Assembly: GCF_900183975.1 (NCBI RefSeq)
Contig: NZ_LT853882.1
Span: 1,295,501 to 1,359,500 of the forward strand
DNA from: Xanthomonas fragariae
GTDB lineage: Bacteria > Pseudomonadota > Gammaproteobacteria > Xanthomonadales > Xanthomonadaceae
Length of the DNA stretch: 64,000 nt
Direction: 5' to 3'
Position numbers and translations under genes: made by a program. Every line of letters starts with the position of its first letter. Within the stretch, counting starts at the first letter, position 1. Below are positions 1-10,735 of the stretch, piece after piece. The notes beneath the pieces are model-generated. The model saw nothing but the letters and a program-made list of their open reading frames with translations. It searched no databases and was not told the origin of the DNA.

Positions 1-94
1 CGGCCTGGAACGGCTGCATGGCGAAGGCCGGTAGGCTGGCCATGGTCAATGCGGCCGCAGCAATCAGCGAGTAGGTGTAGGAAATGGTCTTCAT
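1..94 (-). CDS. DUF3108 domain protein, N-terminal part (runs off left edge)
   Basis: Only the first 31 codons are in the window. They encode a signal peptide (Lys near the N-terminus, Ala/Leu-rich core, cleavage after an AFA motif) followed by MQPFQA. That resembles the mature start PFVATYQA of the DUF3108 neighbour just upstream, so I read it as a second tandem DUF3108 protein exported to the periplasm. It begins 3 bases after the stop of that neighbour, so the two are probably co-translated. The family assignment rests on a short match and on synteny. Confidence 0.6.
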   Translation of the reverse strand, partial: MKTISYTYSLIAAAALTMASLPAFAMQPFQA

Positions 95-97
95 GGG

Positions 98-895
98 TCA
101 GGCTCCTTGGTATTGGACCAGGCGCAGATCGACCTGATCCTCACCTTTATCACGTTGCAGGATGCGCACTGGAGTGGGAACTCCGTTGGCGATCCAGAGA
201 ATGGTTTCGTTGTCGCCGCTGTTGACGCGATACACGCGCAACGCGTTGTAACTCAGGTCGCCGACCTGCACCAATTCGGTAGCATCGGCGGCGCGGTAAT
301 CGTATTGGCGCACCCGGCCGACATCGACGTAGCGATAGCTCAGGCTGCGTCCGGGCTGGGCGTCGCGCATCAGCGACAGATTCAGCGACAGCGCGCTCTG
401 GTCACCGCGCTGCAGTGGAATCGGCTGTTGGCGCTCTTTCTTCAAGTCGCCGTCCCACTGCGCGGTGCCAGCTTGCCAGTTGTATGTGCCGGTGACCTTC
501 TTGCCGAAGAACACCGCCTTGCGCACCGTGCTCTGGCTCAGCGGCACATATGTGTTGCCGTCGACACGCAATACCGTGCTCTGTTCCAGGTTCAGTCCGA
601 GAATGCTGGCGAACCCTTTGCGCCCGCGCACCGACATGTCGATGCGCCACTGGTTGCCTTCGCCGTGGCTGACCTGCATGGTGGCATCGCCGGCCTCCTT
701 GCCGCGGTAGAACGCCTGATAGGTCGCCACGAATGGCTCAAGCGGTGGTGGCGTCCAGGTGCTGGGCGGCAGGGCCGGCGTCGCTGGCGTTGCCGTTGGT
801 ACAGGCGCGGGTGCTGTCTCCTGAGCACGACCTGTGCCTGCCTGGCAGAGCAGGGCAGTGATCAACAACGTTGCGGCGATGGGGAGGACTTTCAT
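98..895 (-). CDS. DUF3108 domain-containing periplasmic protein
   Basis: 265 residues from the ATG at 895. This start is chosen because MKVLPIAATLLITALLCQAG is a clear signal peptide; the longer open frame begins upstream of it with no signal. A Pro/Ala-rich linker of about 30 residues follows, then the DUF3108 domain starting PFVATYQAFYRGKEAG and rich in beta strands. The molecular function of DUF3108 is unknown; the fold suggests an outer-membrane-associated or periplasmic role. It lies downstream of purN on the same strand with a short gap, a common Xanthomonas arrangement, and the next gene is probably a tandem paralogue. Confidence 0.8.
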   Translation of the reverse strand: MKVLPIAATLLITALLCQAGTGRAQETAPAPVPTATPATPALPPSTWTPPPLEPFVATYQAFYRGKEAGDATMQVSHGEGNQWRIDMSVRGRKGFASILGLNLEQSTVLRVDGNTYVPLSQSTVRKAVFFGKKVTGTYNWQAGTAQWDGDLKKERQQPIPLQRGDQSALSLNLSLMRDAQPGRSLSYRYVDVGRVRQYDYRAADATELVQVGDLSYNALRVYRVNSGDNETILWIANGVPTPVRILQRDKGEDQVDLRLVQYQGA

Positions 896-960
896 GCGCT
901 GAGAGCGAGCACGTGGGCCGCAAGGATGTCCTAGGCAGGATGAGGAGGGCGTATCCGCGC

Positions 961-1629
961 TCAGACGAGCGCGGTGTTTGCGGACTCTAGTCGCAGTGGC
1001 GTAAACAGGCACTGACCGTCGATGTGGACGCGGTCGCCTTGGACGACGACGCGGCCGCTGGCGAGCAGGTCCAGCGTGGCCAGCAACAGCGGATGCTCGC
1101 GGGCCAGCACGCGCGCGGCCAGCTGCTCGGCGCTGTCCTCGGGCAGCACCGGCACGCGGGCCTGCGCGATCACCATGCCCGCATCCAGTTCCGGTACCAC
1201 CAGATGCACGCTAGCGCCATGTTCGACATCGCCGGCTTCCAGCGCGCGGGCGTGCGTGTGCAGGCCGCGGTATTTGGGCAGCAGTGATGGGTGGATATTG
1301 AGTATGCGCCCGGCGAAGCGCCGCACCAGCGGCTCGCCGAGGATGCGCATGTAGCCGGCGCAGATCACCCAATCCGGCTGCACTGCGGCAATCGCATCGC
1401 CCAGCGCGGCATCGAAGGCAGCGCGATCGGCGAAGTTGCGCGGGCTGGCGCTCCAGCGGCGTGCTTGGTCCACCTTCTGCAAGGCCGGCGCCCGCGGGCG
1501 ATCGGAAAACACCCCGACCACCTCGGCCTGCAGCCGACCGCTGGCGATCGCATCGACAATGGCATGCAGATTGCTGCCGCGGCCCGAGGCCAGGACGGCC
1601 AGGCGCAAGTGGGAGTCAGCGGCGCGCAT
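961..1629 (-). CDS. purN: Phosphoribosylglycinamide formyltransferase (GAR transformylase)
   Basis: 222 residues. It transfers the formyl group of 10-formyl-THF to GAR in de novo purine synthesis in the cytoplasm. The phosphate-binding loop LASGRGSNL lies near the N-terminus. The catalytic segment IHPSLLPKYRG follows, with the conserved His and then the Asp of the VPELDAGMVIAQ segment. The ATG at 1629 is preferred over the TTG nine bases upstream, because a GAGG lies about ten bases before it. It is downstream of purM on the same strand, separated by about 100 bases, so one purine operon is likely. Confidence 0.95.
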   Translation of the reverse strand: MRAADSHLRLAVLASGRGSNLHAIVDAIASGRLQAEVVGVFSDRPRAPALQKVDQARRWSASPRNFADRAAFDAALGDAIAAVQPDWVICAGYMRILGEPLVRRFAGRILNIHPSLLPKYRGLHTHARALEAGDVEHGASVHLVVPELDAGMVIAQARVPVLPEDSAEQLAARVLAREHPLLLATLDLLASGRVVVQGDRVHIDGQCLFTPLRLESANTALV

Positions 1630-1733
1630 TGAACACAATCCTCACAACGGGATAGGCGGCCAGGCAGCCGAGAGAGTTAGCGCTGGCCGATGCCGGCAGT
1701 GCAAGTGGGGTAGCGTCCATGCAGATTCCTAGA

Positions 1734-2792
1734 TCAACCGATGCGCACGCGCTCATCGCCCTGCGCCGGTACCACTTTGCCGATGCGCCAATGCGCCAAC
1801 GACTGCGCATCCAGCGCCTGTTCCAGCGCGGCCGCCTGCTCGGGCGCGGCGATCAGCACGAAGCCGATGCCGCAATTGAAGGTGCGCCACATTTCGGCAT
1901 CGGCTACCGCGCCTTCGCGTTGCAGCCAAGCAAACACCAGCGGCAGTGTCCAGGCTTTTGCGTTGATGTCCAGGCCCAGCCCGTCGGGGATCACGCGGAT
2001 GATGTTTTCGGTCAGCCCGCCGCCGGTGATATGCGCCATGGCGTGAATCGTCTCGCCATGCGATTTGAGCAGTGCCAGGATCGGCTTGACGTACAGCTCG
2101 GTCGGTGCCATGAGCGCGTCGATCAGCTTGACGCCGTCCTCCAGCACCAATTCGGCCGGGGCGCCGGCACGCGCGTAGATCTTGCGGATCAGCGAATAGC
2201 CATTGGAATGCGGGCCGGACGACGCAATGCCGATCAGCACGTCGCCATCGCGCACCTGCGCGCCATCCAGTAGCTGCGATTTTTCGACCGCCCCGACGGT
2301 AAAGCCGGCCAAGTCGTACTCGCCGGGCGGATACATGTCGGGCATTTCGGCGGTTTCGCCACCGATCAGAGCGCAACCGGAGAGTTCGCAGCCGCGCGCG
2401 ATGCCACCGACCACGGCCGTAGCGGTGTCCACGTCCAGCTTGCCGGTGGCGAAGTAGTCCAGAAAAAACAGCGGCTCGGCGCCCTGCACCAGCACATCGT
2501 TGACGCACATGCCCACCAGATCGATACCGATGGTGTCGTGCCGGCCCAATTGCTGGGCGAGCTTGAGCTTGGTGCCCACGCCGTCGGTGCCGGACACCAA
2601 CACCGGCTCCTTGTACTTGCCCGACAGATCGAACAAGGCGCCAAAGCCGCCCAGGCCACCCATCACCTCAGGCCGGAAGCTGCGCTTGACCAGCGGCTTG
2701 ATACGTTCGACCAACGCGTTGCCGGCATCGATGTCGACACCCGCGTCACGGTAGGTCATAGGCGAGGAGGTGGAAGGCGTTGGGCTGGTCAC
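1734..2792 (-). CDS. purM: Phosphoribosylformylglycinamidine cyclo-ligase (AIR synthetase)
   Basis: 352 residues as drawn from a GTG; an internal ATG at 2759 would give 341, close to the roughly 345 of E. coli PurM. It closes FGAM to AIR with ATP. The typical opening [19 protein letters not shown] is present, as are the glycine-rich [12 protein letters not shown] loop, [11 protein letters not shown] and [11 protein letters not shown]. It is divergent from the DUF2066 gene, with about 100 bases between them for both promoters. No strong ribosome-binding site decides between the two starts. Confidence 0.95.
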   Translation of the reverse strand: MTSPTPSTSSPMTYRDAGVDIDAGNALVERIKPLVKRSFRPEVMGGLGGFGALFDLSGKYKEPVLVSGTDGVGTKLKLAQQLGRHDTIGIDLVGMCVNDVLVQGAEPLFFLDYFATGKLDVDTATAVVGGIARGCELSGCALIGGETAEMPDMYPPGEYDLAGFTVGAVEKSQLLDGAQVRDGDVLIGIASSGPHSNGYSLIRKIYARAGAPAELVLEDGVKLIDALMAPTELYVKPILALLKSHGETIHAMAHITGGGLTENIIRVIPDGLGLDINAKAWTLPLVFAWLQREGAVADAEMWRTFNCGIGFVLIAAPEQAAALEQALDAQSLAHWRIGKVVPAQGDERVRIG

Positions 2793-2888
2793 GGGCGGTG
2801 GAGCTCGGCAGTAAAGGCACCGATTTTAGCAGCCACGTTGGCGCTAGCGCCCCATTCGGGCAACAATTCACCCGGATACGCTCAAGTC

Positions 2889-4001
2889 ATGGAACCGTCG
2901 ATGCGCCGCAGTCTCGCTTTCTTTCTCGTCCTCATGGTCGTCGCGCCCATGTTGCCGGCCTTTGCGCAGGCCGATCTGCGCACCGAAGGCGATGTCGCCA
3001 AGGCGCAAAGTGCCTATGAGGCCGAAGTGCCGGTCAACAGCCAGAGCGAGTCCGATCGCCCCGGCGCCCTGGCGCGCGCACTGGGTGCGGTGCTGGGCAA
3101 GGTCTCCGGCGATCGCAGCGTGATGAGCCGTCCCGGCGTGTCGCAGGCGCTGCGCAATGCGCCCGACTACGTTGAAAACTCCTATTACCGCCAGGATCAG
3201 GGCACCTCGCGCACCGGCGCGCCGACCTTCGGCACCACGCTGGTGGTGCGCTTCCGTCAGTCGGATGTGGACGACCTGATCGCTGCATTGGGCCTGCCGG
3301 TGTGGCCGCTGCCGCGGCCCAAGCCGGTGCTGTGGTTGGCCATCGACGACGGCAGCGGCCCGCGCCTGGTGAGTGTGGGGCAGGCCAATGCCGCACGCAG
3401 TGTGCTGGACCGTGCCACCGAGCGCGGCTACCGGCTCGGCCTGCCGGGCGGTGCGGCCGCGGAGCAGGCGTTGGCCGGCGCGATCTGGCGCAAGGACACC
3501 GCTGCGGTATCGCGCGCATCGGCCAAATACAGCCCGCCGATGCAACTGATCGGCAAGCTCTACCGTAATGCGGCCGGCTGGACCGCCGATTGGGTGTTCG
3601 TCGACAACGGCAATGTGCTGTCCAGCTGGACCAGCAGCGACGGTGATGCACGTCGCGCGATCGCCGCCGGTGCCGACGGTGCCGCCGATGCGCTGGTCAA
3701 GCGCTATGCCAAACGAGTGGATTCGGGCGTGCCCGGTGTCTATCGCGCCGTGATCACCGGCATCAGCAGCGCCGACGACTATCTGCGTGTCGCGGCTGCG
3801 CTGCAGGGCGTGTCGGTGGTGCGCAGTATTCGCCCGGTGAGCGTCAATGGCGACCGCATGGAAGTGGATCTGGAGTTGCTCACGGGCATTTCCGGTCTCA
3901 ACCGTATGCTTGGCAACAACAGTCCGTTGATTTCGCTTTCGGTACCGACCGAGGGTCCGATCATTCTTCAAAACGAGCACGCAGAGTACCGCCTGAGATG
4001 A
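2889..4001 (+). CDS. DUF2066 domain-containing exported protein
   Basis: 370 residues from the ATG at 2889. A signal peptide (RRSLAFFLVLMVVAPMLPAFAQA) marks the start, although the open frame extends further upstream. The mature protein carries the DUF2066 domain found in gammaproteobacteria beside purM and hda; its biochemical role is not known. The stop overlaps the start of the next gene by 4 bases (ATGA), and that gene in turn overlaps hda, so the three are probably translated together. Confidence 0.85.
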   Translation: MEPSMRRSLAFFLVLMVVAPMLPAFAQADLRTEGDVAKAQSAYEAEVPVNSQSESDRPGALARALGAVLGKVSGDRSVMSRPGVSQALRNAPDYVENSYYRQDQGTSRTGAPTFGTTLVVRFRQSDVDDLIAALGLPVWPLPRPKPVLWLAIDDGSGPRLVSVGQANAARSVLDRATERGYRLGLPGGAAAEQALAGAIWRKDTAAVSRASAKYSPPMQLIGKLYRNAAGWTADWVFVDNGNVLSSWTSSDGDARRAIAAGADGAADALVKRYAKRVDSGVPGVYRAVITGISSADDYLRVAAALQGVSVVRSIRPVSVNGDRMEVDLELLTGISGLNRMLGNNSPLISLSVPTEGPIILQNEHAEYRLR

Positions 4002-5164
4002 CTTTGACTCCCGAAGCCGAGATCGCCTTGTTCCTGCGTCGTCTTAAATGGACGGCGGTGATGGTGGGCGTACTGTGGGTGCTATGGATGCTGGCGCCGA
4101 TCCTGACGCCCTTCGTGCTTGCCCTGCTGCTGGCGTGGCTGGGCGACCCGCTGGTAGACCGCATCGAGCGCGCCGGGCGCTCGCGTAACATCGCCGTGGT
4201 TTTGGTATTCGTGCTGGCGCTGCTGCTGTTCGTGCTGGCACTGATGATTCTGGTGCCGATGATCGAGCGCCAGATCATGACCTTGATCGACGCGCTGCCG
4301 CAGATGCGCAACTGGGCGATCAGTACCGCCATTCCATGGCTGGAGGCCAAGACCGGCGTCGAGCTGATGGGCTGGCTGGACCCGGAGCGGCTGATCAACT
4401 GGATCCGCAGCCACTGGGAACAGGCCGGCGGCGCCGCCAAGACCTTCTTCGGTTACGTGCAGCGTTCGGGCTTTGCGATGGTGACCTGGGTGATCAACCT
4501 GGCGCTACTGCCGATCCTGGCGTTCTACTTCCTGCGCGACTGGGACCGGCTGGTCGAGCGTGTAGCTGCAGTCATCCCGCGGGGCTGCATCGGCACCGTG
4601 AGCCGGCTGGCACAAGAGTCCAACGACGTGCTCGGCGGCTTCATCCGCGGCCAGTTCCTGGTGATGCTGGCCCTGGGTGCGATCTACGCGACTGGCCTTT
4701 CCATCATCGGCCTCAACCTGGGGCTGTTGATCGGCATTATTGCCGGCTTCATCAGCTTCATTCCGTATCTGGGGGCGACTACCGGCATCGTGCTCGCGCT
4801 GCTGGCCGCGATCGTGCAGGCGCAAGGGTTGGATCTGAAACTGCTGATCGGTGTGGGCGTGGTGTTTACGGTGGGGCAGTTGCTGGAAAGCTATGCCCTC
4901 ACCCCACGCATCGTCGGCGATAAGATCGGCCTGCATCCGGTGGCAGTGATTTTTGCAGTAATGGCCGGGGGCCAGTTGTTCGGCTTCCTCGGCATGTTGC
5001 TGGCGTTGCCGGTGGCGGCGGTGGGCAACGTGCTGCTGCGTTATGCGCATGAGCAGTACACCCAAAGCGATCTTTATGCGGGCGAACGTGCCGGTATCGT
5101 GACTCAGTCCAATAACGAGCGCAGCGTGATCATCGAGCCCGGCAAGGACGCGGATCGGTTGTGA
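3998..5164 (+). CDS. AI-2E family transporter (PerM/DUF20-type membrane protein)
   Basis: 388 residues with about seven or eight hydrophobic segments. Two lie at the N-terminus (around 13-60), and a cluster in the second half includes the conserved region around FISFIPYLGATTG. Family members have been linked to autoinducer-2 export or to Na+/H+ antiport, but substrates are mostly unproven, so no narrower function is claimed. The start overlaps the DUF2066 stop and its TGA overlaps the GTG start of hda. Confidence 0.85.
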   Translation: MTLTPEAEIALFLRRLKWTAVMVGVLWVLWMLAPILTPFVLALLLAWLGDPLVDRIERAGRSRNIAVVLVFVLALLLFVLALMILVPMIERQIMTLIDALPQMRNWAISTAIPWLEAKTGVELMGWLDPERLINWIRSHWEQAGGAAKTFFGYVQRSGFAMVTWVINLALLPILAFYFLRDWDRLVERVAAVIPRGCIGTVSRLAQESNDVLGGFIRGQFLVMLALGAIYATGLSIIGLNLGLLIGIIAGFISFIPYLGATTGIVLALLAAIVQAQGLDLKLLIGVGVVFTVGQLLESYALTPRIVGDKIGLHPVAVIFAVMAGGQLFGFLGMLLALPVAAVGNVLLRYAHEQYTQSDLYAGERAGIVTQSNNERSVIIEPGKDADRL

Positions 5165-5862
5165 CCGTTCCGCAGTTGCCGCTGGCGTTGCGCTCGCCCT
5201 CCGATCAGCGTTTGGATAGTTACATTGCTGCGCCCGAGGGCCTGCTTGCACAATTGCAGGCCTTGGCCACCGGGCAGGCGAGCGACTGGCTGTATCTGTC
5301 CGGCCCGGCCGGTACCGGGAAGACGCATCTGGCGTTGGCGTTGTGCGCAGCGGCCGAGCAGGCCGGACGTACGCCGGCGTATCTGCCGCTGTACGCCGCG
5401 GCAGGCCGATTGCGCGATGCACTCCAAGCGCTGGAAGGTCGCAGCCTGGTTGCACTGGATGGCGTGGAACGCATTGCCGGGCAGCGCGACGATGAAGTCG
5501 CCTTGTTCGACTTCCATAACCGCGCCCGCGCCGCCGACATTACCTTGTTGTACACCGCATGTCAGATGCCCGACGGGCTTGCCTTAGTGTTGCCGGACCT
5601 GCGCTCGCGGCTGTCGCAGTGCATCCGCATCAGCTTGCCGGTGCTGGACGATGCGGCGCGCGCCGCCGTATTGCGCGACCGCGCGCAGCGGCGTGGGTTG
5701 GCCTTGGACGAAGCGGCAATCGGCTGGCTGCTGACCCACAGCGAGCGCGAACTGGCCGCACTGGTGACCTTGTTGGATCGATTGGATCGCGAATCGCTTG
5801 CCGCAAAACGTCGCATCACCGTGCCGTTCTTGCGGCGCGTGCTCGAGGGTCGTGGGTCTTAA
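5161..5862 (+). CDS. hda: DnaA regulatory inactivator Hda
   Basis: 233 residues. Hda is an AAA+ protein that binds the DNA-loaded beta clamp and stimulates hydrolysis of DnaA-bound ATP, which restrains re-initiation. The N-terminal clamp-binding type segment (VPQLPLALR) is present. The Walker A motif GPAGTGKTH lies near residues 47-55 and a Walker B-like LVALDGVERI near 96-105, with the AAA+ lid at the C-terminus. The GTG start overlaps the stop of the preceding gene. The TAA stop lies exactly at the edge of a MITE insertion: its final A is the first base of the element, and a second in-frame TAA follows inside the element. Confidence 0.9.
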   Translation: MTVPQLPLALRSPSDQRLDSYIAAPEGLLAQLQALATGQASDWLYLSGPAGTGKTHLALALCAAAEQAGRTPAYLPLYAAAGRLRDALQALEGRSLVALDGVERIAGQRDDEVALFDFHNRARAADITLLYTACQMPDGLALVLPDLRSRLSQCIRISLPVLDDAARAAVLRDRAQRRGLALDEAAIGWLLTHSERELAALVTLLDRLDRESLAAKRRITVPFLRRVLEGRGS

Positions 5863-6003
5863 AGTGGCTAACGAAACGTAGCGAGCATTCGGCAGGCGGA
5901 TGCAGACTGCGCTGAGAAACCGCAGAGTACCGGTGGTACATGCCGATTCCGAGCACCGGCCGTGCTCGCCTGACGGTGGGCGCAATAGTTTTGTTAGCCA
6001 CTT
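5862..6003. repeat. MITE-like element, copy 1 (142 bp, TTA target duplication)
   Basis: Inverted ends AAGTGGCTAACGAAAC (left) and the complement of AAGTGGCTAACAAAAC (right) bound 142 bases. TTA flanks both sides (5859-5861 and 6004-6006), as expected for a 3-bp target duplication. There is no coding potential. The core contains ATGCCGATTCCGAGCACC, shared with the copy at 33167. The remaining 186 bases up to murU show nothing recognisable. Confidence 0.8.
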
Positions 6004-6189
6004 TTAGGGTTGCGCATCTTGCAGCGCAATGGCTTGATGCGGTTCGGCGGCTGGATCTGCTCTGCGCGAGCGCTGCGAACATGCCGACTGGTGCTTCATG
6101 AGGTGAGCTCGAAAATTTGACAGTCGATCTGGCGCGGCGAGAGGCAATATCGACGGTGGAATCGGGCCGCGCTCGATACACGCTCGGCG

Positions 6190-6900
6190 TCAGCGGCGTG
6201 TGCCAAGCAAATGCATGTCCAGCTCCGCCAGCCGCTGCGGTGTGCCTACATCAGTCCAGCGGCCAGCATGGTGGATGCCCTCGATCAGGCCCACCACCAT
6301 TTGCGCGCGCAAGATCGGTGCCAGCGGAAACCGTGGCGGCGTGCTGTTCTGCTCTGGCAGTGGGCCAATCGCCGAGTGCCAGTCGCGTAGCAACCCGGGC
6401 CGATAGATGCCGATGCCAGCGTAGGTGTGCGTGGCAGGCAGATCGGCGCGGACGGTGCCGTCGGCGTCCAGCGCAAAGTCTGCGCGCGCTGCGTATGCAG
6501 GGCGATCGACCAGCACCAGTTGCGCCAAACCTGCCGGTGCGCTGGACAGATGCGCGAAATCGAAGTCGGTCCAGATATCGCCATTGACCAACAGGAACGG
6601 CGCATCGCCCAGCAGCGGCAACGCATGCAACATACCGCCACCGGTTTCCAGTGGTGCGGCGCCTTCGTAGGAATAGGTCAGGCGCAGGCCGAACGTACTG
6701 CCGTCTCCCAGCACCTGCGCAAACTGCTCCGCCAGCCACGAGGTGTTGATCACCACCTCGTCCACGCCCAATGCCGCCATTTTGCGCAGATGCCAGACGA
6801 TCAGCGGCGTGCCGCCGACCGGCAACAACGGCTTGGGCGTATGTTCGGTCAACGGACGCATGCGCTCGCCAAACCCGGCCGCGAAGATCAGCGCCTTCAT
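6190..6900 (-). CDS. murU: N-acetylmuramate alpha-1-phosphate uridylyltransferase
   Basis: 236 residues from the ATG at 6900, which overlaps the amgK stop (ATGA). It is a nucleotidyltransferase with the N-terminal GxGxRMRPLTxxxPKPLLPV signature and a metal-binding NGDIWTDFDF segment. It converts MurNAc-1-phosphate and UTP to UDP-MurNAc in the cytoplasm, so recycled muropeptide sugar bypasses the fosfomycin-sensitive MurA step. The assignment as MurU rather than another sugar-nucleotide transferase rests on its pairing with amgK, as in Pseudomonas. Confidence 0.88.
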   Translation of the reverse strand: MKALIFAAGFGERMRPLTEHTPKPLLPVGGTPLIVWHLRKMAALGVDEVVINTSWLAEQFAQVLGDGSTFGLRLTYSYEGAAPLETGGGMLHALPLLGDAPFLLVNGDIWTDFDFAHLSSAPAGLAQLVLVDRPAYAARADFALDADGTVRADLPATHTYAGIGIYRPGLLRDWHSAIGPLPEQNSTPPRFPLAPILRAQMVVGLIEGIHHAGRWTDVGTPQRLAELDMHLLGTRR

Positions 6901-7916
6901 ACGCCCGCCTGTGCCTGGCATGCGGTCAAGGCAGGTTTGACCAGGTCATCCAGTAGATCTGCCAGCGGTGCCAGCTCGGTGTAGCGCGGCAACACTTCAT
7001 CCAGATAAGCTATAAAGCGCGGCACGTTATCAAGATACCAATGCTTGCCATCGCGATGGCTTAGCCGCGAGAAGATGCCGAGATTTTTGAGATGCCGCTG
7101 CACGCCCATCCAGTCCGCATCGCGCAGGAATTGTGCCAGCGGCGGTACCGGCAATCCGGCCGCTGCGGCACGTGCGTGATAGCGCTTCAGCCAACCATCC
7201 ACACGTGCGATCGGCCAGCTCACCGAGGTGTCCTTGAACAAGCTGATCGGGTCGTAGGCGATCGGGCCGATCGCGCAATCCTGAAAATCCAGCACCGCTG
7301 GCCCGTCGCTCACTGGCATCAGATTGCGCGGCATGAAATCGCGATGGGTGAACACGCGCGGCTGCGCCAACGCGTTGTCCATCAAACGGCGCTGTACCAC
7401 GTGCAGTTGCTCGGCATCCTCGCATTCCAGCTGCAGGCCAAGGTGGCGACCAAGAAACCATTCTTCAAACAGACTTGCATCGCGTTGCAGCAGCGCCTTG
7501 CCAAACACGCTGCTGTCGGCAGGTGGTGGAATGCGCTGCAGCAGCAGCAATTGACCGATCGCGCCATCCAGCAGTTCGTCGGCATTGGCATCGGTCAGCA
7601 CCTGGGCCAACGTCGGCACGCCGAGGTCTTCCAGCAGCAGAAATCCTGTTTCAAGATCTTGTGCAAGCACCTGCGGCACACGTACGCCGTGCTCGCCCAA
7701 CAATGCATGCATGCGCAACCACGGCACGACGTTTTCCAGCTCCGGCGGGGCATCCATCAAGATGCGATCCGCGCCGTGCTCTTGAGTACGCCAATAGCTG
7801 CGAAACCCGGCGTCGACGGAAGCGCGTTGCAGCGTGGCCTGGGGATCATTGAGGGAGTCCCGCGCCCACTGCAGGCGAAGCGCGTCGCGCGCGGTCTCTG
7901 GAAGCAATGACGTCAT
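6897..7916 (-). CDS. amgK: N-acetylmuramate/N-acetylglucosamine kinase (anomeric)
   Basis: 339 residues of the aminoglycoside-phosphotransferase fold. The catalytic loop HRDFMPRNLMPV lies near residue 195, and the metal-binding segment VLDFQDCAIGP follows about 20 residues later. AmgK phosphorylates the anomeric carbon of MurNAc, giving the substrate of MurU. The 4-base overlap with murU indicates translational coupling. This recycling route sits in the same window as murL/murD2, so two non-E. coli features of peptidoglycan precursor supply are linked here. Confidence 0.88.
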   Translation of the reverse strand: MTSLLPETARDALRLQWARDSLNDPQATLQRASVDAGFRSYWRTQEHGADRILMDAPPELENVVPWLRMHALLGEHGVRVPQVLAQDLETGFLLLEDLGVPTLAQVLTDANADELLDGAIGQLLLLQRIPPPADSSVFGKALLQRDASLFEEWFLGRHLGLQLECEDAEQLHVVQRRLMDNALAQPRVFTHRDFMPRNLMPVSDGPAVLDFQDCAIGPIAYDPISLFKDTSVSWPIARVDGWLKRYHARAAAAGLPVPPLAQFLRDADWMGVQRHLKNLGIFSRLSHRDGKHWYLDNVPRFIAYLDEVLPRYTELAPLADLLDDLVKPALTACQAQAGV

Positions 7917-7973
7917 GAGTCGATGGTGCGTCGTGAAGTGATGGCGAAAGAGGCCAGGAGCGCAGCGTAGGGC

Positions 7974-8246
7974 TCAGCGCTTGCTACCGCTGAACACCCG
8001 CAGCAGCGCGAGGATGGCGATTGCACCCAGTAGTGCACCCAGGAAACCGGCGGGTTCGCCTGCGTGGTACCAACCCATGTAGCGGCCGAACCAACTGGCG
8101 ACCACCGCGCCGGCGATGCCGAGAACACTGGTCAGCAGACAGTCCAGGCGCTGCGTGCCAGGGGTGATGAAGCGGGCCAGCAGCCCGACCACAAAACCGA
8201 CCAGAATGATGTACAACCAGCTGTCGCTACCGAAGAGATGGGTCAT
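7974..8246 (-). CDS. GlsB/YeaQ/YmgE-family small membrane protein
   Basis: 90 residues from the ATG at 8246. That start gives the usual 80-90-residue size; the open frame continues upstream without family similarity. Three hydrophobic segments span almost the whole protein, with the typical glycine-rich pattern (GFVVGLLARFITPG, GIAGAVVASWFGRYMG, GFLGALLGAIAILALL). This transglycosylase-associated family is often stress-induced, but no enzymatic activity is established. It is a short step downstream of the terminator that ends the M20 peptidase gene, so it is probably transcribed separately. Confidence 0.85.
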   Translation of the reverse strand: MTHLFGSDSWLYIILVGFVVGLLARFITPGTQRLDCLLTSVLGIAGAVVASWFGRYMGWYHAGEPAGFLGALLGAIAILALLRVFSGSKR

Positions 8247-8370
8247 CGCAAGGCACTGAGGCAAGTGGGATTGGCAGACTAGCATTCGCGGCCGCTGTAA
8301 CCGTGTGTGCAGCGAGGGTTGCAACGATGGCGTTTGGGATTCAGCCACCTTGCACCGCAGTTGATGGCAA

Positions 8371-8406
8371 TAAAACGCGGGCCGCCCGGCACGCACCAGG
8401 CGGCCC
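8371..8406 (-). terminator. Rho-independent terminator after the M20 peptidase gene
   Basis: An 8-bp perfect stem GGGCCGCC/GGCGGCCC with a 12-base loop is followed on the minus strand by CGCGTTTTATT. It lies 18 bases beyond the stop of the M20-family gene. Confidence 0.75.
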
Positions 8407-8423
8407 GTCGGCATCGATGCGCT

Positions 8424-9917
<1,494 letters not shown>

Positions 9918-10116
9918 GAAGACTCCGAAGGCGTCACGTAATCAAACATTTTACGCCCGCATTAGGGGGTAGGTATTTCCCTACAAGTTAGCGCGCAGTT
10001 CACTTGCTGTGTAAAAAGTTCGTTGGCGATAGGATTGCTGCATGTGGCGCGGGACACTGGCTCCGCCGGCAGGAATGCTGGCTAGGACCATCACCCAAGT
10101 CACAAGGAGCGTTGCA

Positions 10117-10449
10117 ATGAAGTCATTTACCGTAGTCCTGAAGTCCCTGCTACTGGCGTTGCTGTTGTCCTCGAATGCGTATGCACTCGACAAGGTCGAT
10201 ATCAACACCGCGTCTGCTGAGGAATTGGACAAGGTGCTGATAAATGTCGGGCGATCAAAAGCCGAGGCAATTGTCGAGCACCGTCAGGCAAACGGTCCCT
10301 TCAAAAGTGCCGAGGAACTGGCATCGGTCAAGGGCATCGGACTCAAAACGGTCGAACGGAATCGTGACCTGATCGAAGTAGGAGCCACGATGGCTCCCGC
10401 CAAGAAGGCTGCCAAGGGGGCGGCTGTGAAACCGGTGGGACGGCGTTAA
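10117..10449 (+). CDS. Exported ComEA-like helix-hairpin-helix protein
   Basis: 110 residues from the ATG at 10117, which follows an AAGGAG at the right distance and opens with a signal peptide (KSFTVVLKSLLLALLLSSNAYA). The mature part has the ComEA signature VDINTASAEELDKVL, then the hairpins GRSKAEAIVEHRQANGPF and VKGIGLKTVERN, and a short Lys/Ala-rich tail. Related proteins bind double-stranded DNA non-specifically in the periplasm during natural transformation. Short periplasmic HhH proteins also occur without proven competence roles, so the role is inferred. Confidence 0.85.
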   Translation: MKSFTVVLKSLLLALLLSSNAYALDKVDINTASAEELDKVLINVGRSKAEAIVEHRQANGPFKSAEELASVKGIGLKTVERNRDLIEVGATMAPAKKAAKGAAVKPVGRR

Positions 10450-10735
10450 AGGGAAGGGATCCGAGAGACGGTTCGACGCGAGGATGCGTGGCCGCAACCT
10501 AACTGGACAGGATGTCTGGGGGATGGCTGGAAGCCGACAAGGATGTGGAATCGTCCGGTGTTGCACTTGGATGTGCAGCCGGGCGCTTTTCGTTTTGGGT
10601 CGCGTGAGTTGCGAGCGCCGAAAGCGTAGGGACTGCAGGAAAGTGCCGGTCGCCGCACGAATGCATGGGTCACCGCAGAAAGGCGCCAGTTACAACATGA
10701 CTGCCTAAGCGCAAAGCTTCGGGCACAATGCGCTG

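Noticed and set aside
1616..1810. 64-codon frame between purM and purN
   Set aside because: It overlaps both genes in another frame and has no motif.
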